Assembly: GCA_021834865.1 (NCBI GenBank)
Contig: JAKBRD010000017.1
Location: forward strand, 1 to 15,528
DNA: 15,528 bases
Reading direction: 5' to 3'
Source: Microcaldota archaeon
Lineage (GTDB): Archaea; Micrarchaeota; Micrarchaeia; Micrarchaeales; Micrarchaeaceae
Of the stretch, positions 15,001-15,528 are shown one piece after another. The notes below the pieces were generated by a model. That model had not been told where the DNA came from, made no database searches, and saw only the letters and a program-made list of their open reading frames with translations. Numbering within the stretch: the first letter of the stretch is position 1; the number at the start of each line of letters is the position of its first letter. The position numbers were made by a program, and so were the translations under genes.

Positions 15001-15528
15001 TCCTGCGCCACTATTTTGGACAAAACCCCAATCCATATCAGTACCAGAGCCGTCAGATTGGAATGATGCTTCTGTAATGTAGTAATTCGGCGCATTGACC
15101 AAATTTGAACCTGTGAATATGTCTACAGTTGTTGCTGTTTCTGATGAGCCCGTGGTAAAACGCAATGCGTTCCCTATATTACCGTTTGGCATTGTGATTC
15201 CAGTAATTTGCGTTACAGTATCGCCGCCACCCGTTGAAAAATCGCTCGGATTCGTATTCCCATTAAAATAAATTGGGAAAACGTTCGCTCCATCGTCGTA
15301 TTCCGCGTATTTTGGAGATAATTGCGGGGCTTCGCCGGTTGTAAGTTTATTGAACAGCATGTCGCTCTTGTTGGCGAAGCCCATGTATACAGTAAGATTG
15401 CTGTTCGCAGGTATGCCATTATTGAGCTTGAGCCAATAATAAGTATTCAAGCTTGTAAAGTTGACGTTGCTGTATACCATGTTGTCACCGCCTTCCTGTG
15501 CGCTGGAGTTGTATTTGAGCTGCCACCA
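3079..15528 (-). CDS. Giant multi-cassette DUF2341/lectin-like/Ig-repeat surface protein, 5' end cut by window edge
   Basis: The frame is open from the right edge to the TGA at 3079-3081: 4149 residues with no frameshift. The first Met in the window (15480) is not the start. Sixteen in-frame codons precede it, and it sits inside a DUF2341-like domain whose N-terminal half is missing. Counting from the edge, residues 1-292, 468-803, 987-1308, 1493-1817, 2158-2470 and 3713-4016 are six related cassettes; residues between them are Ig-like repeats in runs of 2, 2, 2, 4 and 15; 4017-4149 is a terminal domain. Sequons are very dense, charged residues scarce and cysteines few and mostly paired. No C-terminal membrane helix or sorting motif is seen, so anchoring must be N-terminal or non-covalent. 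DUF2341, PA14-like and ConA-like folds occur in surface and sugar-binding proteins, so an extracellular adhesin is the likely role. No catalytic motif was recognised. Its 3' neighbour is an S-layer gene with its own promoter. Confidence 0.85.
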   Translation of the reverse strand, partial: WWQLKYNSSAQEGGDNMVYSNVNFTSLNTYYWLKLNNGIPANSNLTVYMGFANKSDMLFNKLTTGEAPQLSPKYAEYDDGANVFPIYFNGNTNPSDFSTGGGDTVTQITGITMPNGNIGNALRFTTGSSETATTVDIFTGSNLVNAPNYYITEASFQSDGSGTDMDWGFVQNSGAGASNNAIFVGTQFGSAYFDQAYISNGARTTDINGQGTTTTSWRYSSLTYGSPTSFFGYIAPQLYSTSGGYSGTVTTNPIASVSPIYWGWYGDVGASGKWVQFNYVRVRAYPPNGVMPTYNIGSIYAPGAPELTINKSNISYGQQDEITASSQISGDQVELSINGNVVSGPTSNTINYEFPISSPGTYIVNATNINNSKTTSMDINVIKATPAIRGPAPGFYSNSYNSTYSISTVSNQLTGYLYINGVKVSATNSSNSIRLNASGAYALVFNTTGNANYTPATTGTINVDILNQSIPYRIPNYIYRYSMVRIHNSQSVPTIKRPQEYLQINISAFANYISYNYTSADFEFFSSNGTIVPAWIIDNVSGEIGIWLKLPKSIPAGSNETVYLGFASKTTNLLSSSGTSGIGEAPQLSPSYAEYDDGASVFQAYFNGVTPLSDFSVQSGYSSAQASGQCSTSLNCRSSTVYYIKSSGSGARAFDVAYNKAFPDNATLVIGSNIDTTLTNEGFVALGAASMSSSPPGIDYSPGNGDSLSTTWLQNGNFGGSSTSTSSNPPPYLYYEMNYVPGAPDVVSTIYDEGASVSYNNYIPSSYSGGLYIGIASATEYVNELDYSSWMAAAQSTSTGVFPTANVTRNPQQVGSIELFINGLRENTTLNYSTINITATSLSGIYSSNTVEALLNGNVLCTGTGTCTYRGPVAVSASTYNVTAKNTNTSAKQTFGLKVTKAPPEISISAPYYGINNGTIYYSSNTINSQVKAYLYVNVVQVSNTLSKSSYTVNTIGNYSTYASTPGNSNYTNFTTSTKTVRIIPKPKFFVPIIINNTQSTATPAPFQQELTFNSLTYRYAEAGNLDNVLFFYANGTIVPSWLESGNSNTSTSTIYWLNISKGIPAKSSITVYIGMMAQNESVFNNISTGEAAQLSSSYGEFDDIAHVMDKGLLYQIWGWGGSGIQPQHELYQSSMTPGSSFTFGSTTATASPTLYNANFTGVTEDVDGSSKPYVIINYQNGYSGGAPPPNPPVSNDNFWLLKAIGFVHYSSGISLYGISDDAIGLGYSQYTTGSAESWLGGTNNPNNTINEWKAEGATTYSGTIPSSGDYPIELDFENQNGPGYIGMWSSSPLDYYSAAYPPNGVMPSANVEAINGPPALNITYKTIAYSNTTDYIYATARPSNDTVEILINGNVVDTGIGTLNYTLPILPAGTYNIEAHDVNKNLSTNSTITIVKAVPEITQTSGGTYSNNYTIGFGSNTINDQLTINLYVDNSIVASTNSISDYSIDRVGNYTFFAGTAGNANYTARNLTVQQLHVIPKQVPSVVPNDIAYYVPIVIANNQPVATPAPFQEMLTVDSALYSQYENGSLENVKFFYSNGTTVPSWLYSGNSNHSTSSVYWVKLSGGIAADSYQTIFMGFSTMEAVVMNNRTTGEAPQLSKAYGQYDDIAGVMNPGLLYEVYYNGATTGCVPTDSDVYAAGVYSGYSINGSCSPITSSTLPSLTLLTGTSQAVDGSGENNVLINVQGGYTSGAPFPNPPVSNYSKIIVTKSIGFVDSRYPINFYVKIDDAGQLGYSNYTLNGSEDNWLGSYSNTYNIINEWKAEGATQYNGIATGTGAYRIQYDYANQGGPGYWSLWSNSSVSYYSPSAQPNGVMPAYTTGQLGYGMNRLIIANNPAQYHVKSGIIAVGRNLTNSLDIYVNGSLVKNGTGIVNYTEDDLPLGNFSVKSVNLNTSNTITENLRIIPNDPFLIIQFPQSLYGDQNNITGISNVTGDRIELRLEDGVILATASNTVVYGGNVLKPGKYNITAIDLNQPAYSQTKSLTILPPNVTLSIQHQTSLYHTNDLINATTSQPLDHVTIAINGTVVANSTAKTSYTENSLPLGVYPVQACDADSLTCTNVENLTIAPNDPHISIQNRLAEFGQNDTITATSNVTGDNVSILINGKVVASGKGTAQFNTASLVPGIYNATAEDTIQPAYSQPLQFEVAGQVVSPAGILNYVPILITNNQSIATKAPFQQMIEVNAQSYASYESGGMQNVEFSYANGTIIPSWFEGSLANESKTTSLNESTNDVYWLKIANGIPAKSSITVYMDFAEVSKNLLNSNITGEAPQLSPTYAQYDNGANIFNNYWNFAGTSMPGGFTEYSNGGTTSVDNSLNIDLASSGDYLSFIYNTPISANDTIVETYDSGTRGNGPTDLGMYQSNGGSAGGYAGVADTWGWGYGTISSGYNNIGRPFDVSNGNGVASIYWIGGGNEGVGWNYDFVSSTNTNEAFHSSAYMTIGIGYAAPGSDINYYWLRTRYYPPNGVMPSVDFGSERSTTGAYLNIQRNPSLYRTNDTFTAIASNATYIIEILKDGTLISRGTGSTSYTENDFAIGTYNITADNLNTGNTTTLKLSVIPNPPRLSISRAKLLFGQEDTISAYSNVTGDKIAIEVSNSIVSEGVNNATYAETNLSIGNHTVVAEDLNSSNIAQSAPQVITVLKNPPKLEIEFANSPYGKDDNITAISNVTGNRVQILVNNAIVANATGTAVYNANTLTVGTYNITARDISPNDTSQTSNTLTITPPNIELYFTSNPGLYGNREEITAEASISVDNVTLSINGNVVASGVGKANLTESNFSVGNYTVQGCDTTAKFCTANTTLRIKPNPPLLTIQHNPMLYDVDNNITAKANNTGSAIKLLINGTVVENGTNEVFYNAKSLALGTYNITAESLSDNVLAVTTEKLTVNKNLPILSIQNRTPLYRNTNLISVLANVTGYPVELLINGTEVAHGIGNITYDADTLKPGNYSVIAADTNSSNPSTVNSTIKVLAPKVSIIPVKGSPEYGVNFTLEANTTQKLDTVNMSISNTLIGSAVSHLYYTEDNLSIGSYNVTACDVNASVCAKYLLTISKNYPSLKLSQNPSPYGTPNYAYVNTSLLGKVVTLSINGNVVAHSPNSLVYNLTNLTTGTYSLLAQVNDSADENATASASLSVTTPQAYIKISNDPELFNQSGYINATASLKTAPVALYINGTEVANSTGSVSYSEARLKIGSYSIKACDTYSGACSYSSLVVIPNPPGLSAQYYKPLYDQNDTVVAVTNISRFGIQVKLDGNVIANNTKFYSFNTKGFAPGIYNVTATELDANDSYAESTAFITVEKPAISISFTRNTTYYSATDVINATTSQPSDSIALYIDGNVVSKSKAHVSYSESSFAIGSYNVTACDVNASSCASANLAVVPNPPILAIKKSPELYSANDTITATANVTGNRVQILVNNAIVANATGTAVYNANVLSTGTYNITARDISPNDTSQTSRQLDVIPNPPLLTIQHNPDVYSRNDTISARSNLTLNRVSLFINGKAVVSNAINATYNANDLAVGTYNITAEDVNASNIAYSTEYLSIVPNPPLLTIQHNPALYGVNDSIKLESNITGNPVALYINGTEVANAIDNLTYIENSLAIGNYIITVKDTSPENPASFNTTLHILPNDPLLKIQGNPAMPGQNDTISAIANKSGDSVELLINGTEVASGIGTVNYDTNRLAVGYYSIVAVDTVQPAYSKKIVFAVANTPIAPTNITSLIPILITNNQSIATPSTFQQLLHINSSAYSTAEKANLSNVEFFYGNGTVIPSWIEQNATSSSKQTAYWIKLLSSIPAKGRQIVYMGFSNSNIFSQHISGEAPQLSSTYAQYDNGQNVFNYYTDFAGTSDNTSQYTINGIATIDNGLILPPSNKTSYVSSVKEYGTATNESDIYWDATTPLKNAITLGYNASHAVTVVNALFWAVNKDNDRLFTAKSIFNNFENGLNLSGNYVFSNYNIGNRSYGSYSKLAQEQNYTSYNTSTYAFDNKAFLQVENNPNNRTTGVSVDVYWMRTRSTPPNGVMPFASYGLLHAHSIGSCNITASTSKISLGTLFANTSEATKAPITLTNHGNSTAYIYTYGSKWVSKLHYFGPTNTTYANLTGVPWALAGKIFDIQRNWIVSIAPGSTATVYIGADIPNATYEGNYSQSIYFVSDCA
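3082..3480 (-). other. C-terminal beta-sandwich domain bounded by two cysteines
   Basis: The last 133 residues. After the cassette exit comes GSCNITASTSKISLGTLFAN, a strand KAPITLTNHGNSTAYIY typical of Hydin/CARDB-like sandwiches, RNWIVSIAPGSTATVYIG, and the end NYSQSIYFVSDCA. The only two cysteines lie near the start and two residues from the end, so a disulfide closing the domain is likely. There is no hydrophobic tail, PGF-type sorting signal or LPXTG motif. Confidence 0.55.
3481..4392 (-). other. Cassette F: DUF2341-like domain plus ConA-like sandwich
   Basis: Residues 3713-4016, the last cassette. It opens LIPILITNNQSIATPSTFQQ, with YGNGTVIPSWIEQ, YWIKLLSSIPAKGRQIVYMG and ISGEAPQLSSTYAQYDNGQN. 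YYTDFAGTSDNTSQYTINGI opens the variable part, and VYWMRTRSTPPNGVMPFASY closes it. The order of conserved blocks is identical to cassette E, but the sandwich interior differs. Confidence 0.6.
5177..5330 (-). repeat. Near-identical tract, copy 1 (in Ig repeat 12 of the array)
   Basis: Bases 5177-5226 match 7376-7425 exactly, and 5245-5330 match 7444-7529 with a single difference at 5299. The 18 bases between the two blocks (5227-5244) have diverged. The copies lie 2199 bp (733 codons) apart without any length change. This is far more alike than neighbouring repeats. Confidence 0.85.
7376..7529 (-). repeat. Near-identical tract, copy 2 (in Ig repeat 3 of the array)
   Basis: Partner of the tract at 5177-5330. 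Both encode VTGNRVQILVNNAIVANATG, TAVYNAN and GTYNITARDISPNDTSQTS. The flanking parts of the two repeats are clearly different, so the similarity is confined to the repeat interior. Confidence 0.85.
8119..9057 (-). other. Cassette E: DUF2341-like domain plus ConA-like sandwich
   Basis: Residues 2158-2470. It starts ILNYVPILITNNQSIATKAP and has YANGTIIPSWFEG, YWLKIANGIPAKSSITVYMD and ITGEAPQLSPTYAQYDNGAN. NYWNFAGTSMPGGFTEYSNG opens a glycine-rich sandwich with DTWGWGYGTISSG, and the final strand is YYWLRTRYYPPNGVMPSVDF. Together with cassette F it is the least diverged ConA-like form. Confidence 0.6.
9058..10077 (-). repeat. Run of four Ig-like repeats after cassette D
   Basis: Four type I repeats of about 85 residues joined by IxPNDP or LPPN linkers. 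The third (LSIQHQTSLYHTNDLINATT onward) carries ACDADSLTC, a CX6C pair in the last hairpin. No type II repeat is present, unlike the three preceding linkers. Confidence 0.65.
10078..11052 (-). other. Cassette D: DUF2341-like domain plus PA14-like domain
   Basis: Residues 1493-1817, the sister of cassette C. It begins AYYVPIVIANNQPVATPAPF and has YSNGTTVPSWLYS, YWVKLSGGIAADSYQTIFMG and TTGEAPQLSKAYGQYDDIAG. The PA14-like part (about 10105-10683) contains GLLYEVYYNG, the loop KIDDAGQLGY, INEWKAEGATQY and YRIQYDYANQGGPGYWSLW. It has two cysteines near its start (GCVPTDSDVY ... NGSCSPI) that cassette C lacks. Exit motif is QPNGVMPAYTTG. Confidence 0.55.
11053..11604 (-). repeat. Ig-like repeat pair after cassette C
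   Basis: Type I repeat (PALNITYKTIAYSNTTDYIY, hairpin ILINGNVVDTG, end strand AGTYNIEAHDVN) followed by a type II repeat with LYVDNSIVAST and TAGNANYTARNLT. About 184 residues in all. Confidence 0.6.
11605..12570 (-). other. Cassette C: DUF2341-like domain plus PA14-like domain
   Basis: Residues 987-1308. It begins PKFFVPIIINNTQSTATPAP, with YANGTIVPSWLE and YWLNISKGIPAKSSITVYIG, then the hinge TGEAAQLSSSYGEFDD. From about 12200 leftwards the variable part looks like a PA14 domain: GLLYQIWGWGG at its start, the GISDDAIGLGY strand where PA14 has its 'sDDG' metal or sugar loop, then INEWKAEGATTY and GDYPIELDFENQNGPGYIGM. PA14 domains bind carbohydrate in several adhesins. Exit motif is YPPNGVMPSANV. 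Confidence 0.55.
12571..13119 (-). repeat. Ig-like repeat pair after cassette B
   Basis: Two repeats. The first has the hairpin LLNGNVLCTGTGTCTYRG with a CX5C pair that could close as a disulfide. The second is type II, with LYVNVVQVSNTL and TPGNSNYTNFTTST. Together about 183 residues. Confidence 0.55.
13120..14127 (-). other. Cassette B: DUF2341-like domain plus divergent sandwich
   Basis: Residues 468-803, the most diverged cassette. It opens with YRYSMVRIHNSQSVPTIKRP, has the conserved NGTIVPAWI and IWLKLPKSIPAGSNETVYLG blocks, then GIGEAPQLSPSYAEYDDGAS. The sandwich carries a CX5C pair (QCSTSLNCR) absent from the other cassettes. The exit motif has drifted from NGVMP to TGVFPTANV and lacks the preceding R-x-R. 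Confidence 0.55.
14128..14652 (-). repeat. Ig-like repeat pair after cassette A
   Basis: Two beta-sandwich repeats of about 88 residues. The first (APELTINKSNISYGQQDEIT onward) is the common type, with a central SINGNVVSG hairpin and a final GTYIVNATN strand. The second has a different pattern ending in TGNANYTPATTGT. This type I plus type II order recurs after cassettes B and C. Confidence 0.6.
14653..15528 (-). other. Cassette A (partial): DUF2341-like half plus ConA-like sandwich
   Basis: Protein domain of the giant protein, residues 1-292 of the visible part. YYWLKLNNGIPANSNLTVYM is the typical DUF2341 C-terminal strand pair ('vWVKvp.ip..s.t.iymyyG'). Then come TTGEAPQLSPKYAEYDDGAN and a sandwich of about 200 residues ending in NYVRVRAYPPNGVMP. 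The R-x-R before the exit motif also occurs in cassettes E and F and resembles the last strand of ConA/LamG-like domains. The upstream half of the DUF2341-like region lies outside the window. Confidence 0.6.

Noticed and set aside
15478..15480. First ATG in the giant frame as its true start
   Set aside because: Sixteen in-frame codons precede it up to the edge, no signal peptide follows, and it falls inside a DUF2341-like domain whose other copies all have an N-terminal half.

Overview
The window looks archaeal. It most likely comes from an ultra-small DPANN archaeon of the ARMAN/Micrarchaeota type, though this is inference from protein style and cannot be proven without a database search. 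Supporting evidence: an S-layer protein with the signal peptide and N-terminal motif of methanococcal-type S-layer proteins; a near-consensus archaeal BRE/TATA element; a short GTGAT ribosome-binding site; heavy use of ATA, AGG and AGC codons; and giant surface proteins rich in Asn, Ser, Thr and Tyr and poor in charged residues.

All convincing coding content is on the minus strand, so the window reads right to left. From the right edge to 3079 runs one uninterrupted frame of 4149 codons plus a TGA stop. Its N-terminus lies outside the window. It encodes a giant mosaic surface protein built from six copies of a roughly 300-335-residue cassette. Each cassette has a DUF2341-like start, a conserved GEAPQLS...YDD hinge, a variable lectin-like sandwich and an NGVMP-type exit motif. 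Immunoglobulin-like beta-sandwich repeats separate the cassettes in runs of 2, 2, 2, 4 and 15. A cysteine-bounded 133-residue domain closes the protein, with no C-terminal membrane anchor.

A 368-bp gap (2711-3078) follows. It holds the promoter of the next gene, a pair of 9-bp direct repeats spaced two helical turns apart, and a 7-bp inverted repeat. From 2668 to the left edge runs an S-layer structural gene, cut by the window edge before its stop. Its codon choice is more biased than that of the giant gene, which fits very high expression.

Taken together this is a cell-surface locus: a lattice-forming S-layer protein beside a very long, probably glycosylated, rod-like adhesin carrying several lectin-like heads. 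In a DPANN archaeon such a protein is a plausible host- or biofilm-attachment factor. That role is a hypothesis. The sequence directly shows the modular architecture, the repeat expansion and the near-identical internal DNA tracts that point to recent recombination. No tRNA, rRNA, CRISPR array or insertion sequence was seen. The plus-strand reading frames are antisense shadows of the two genes.
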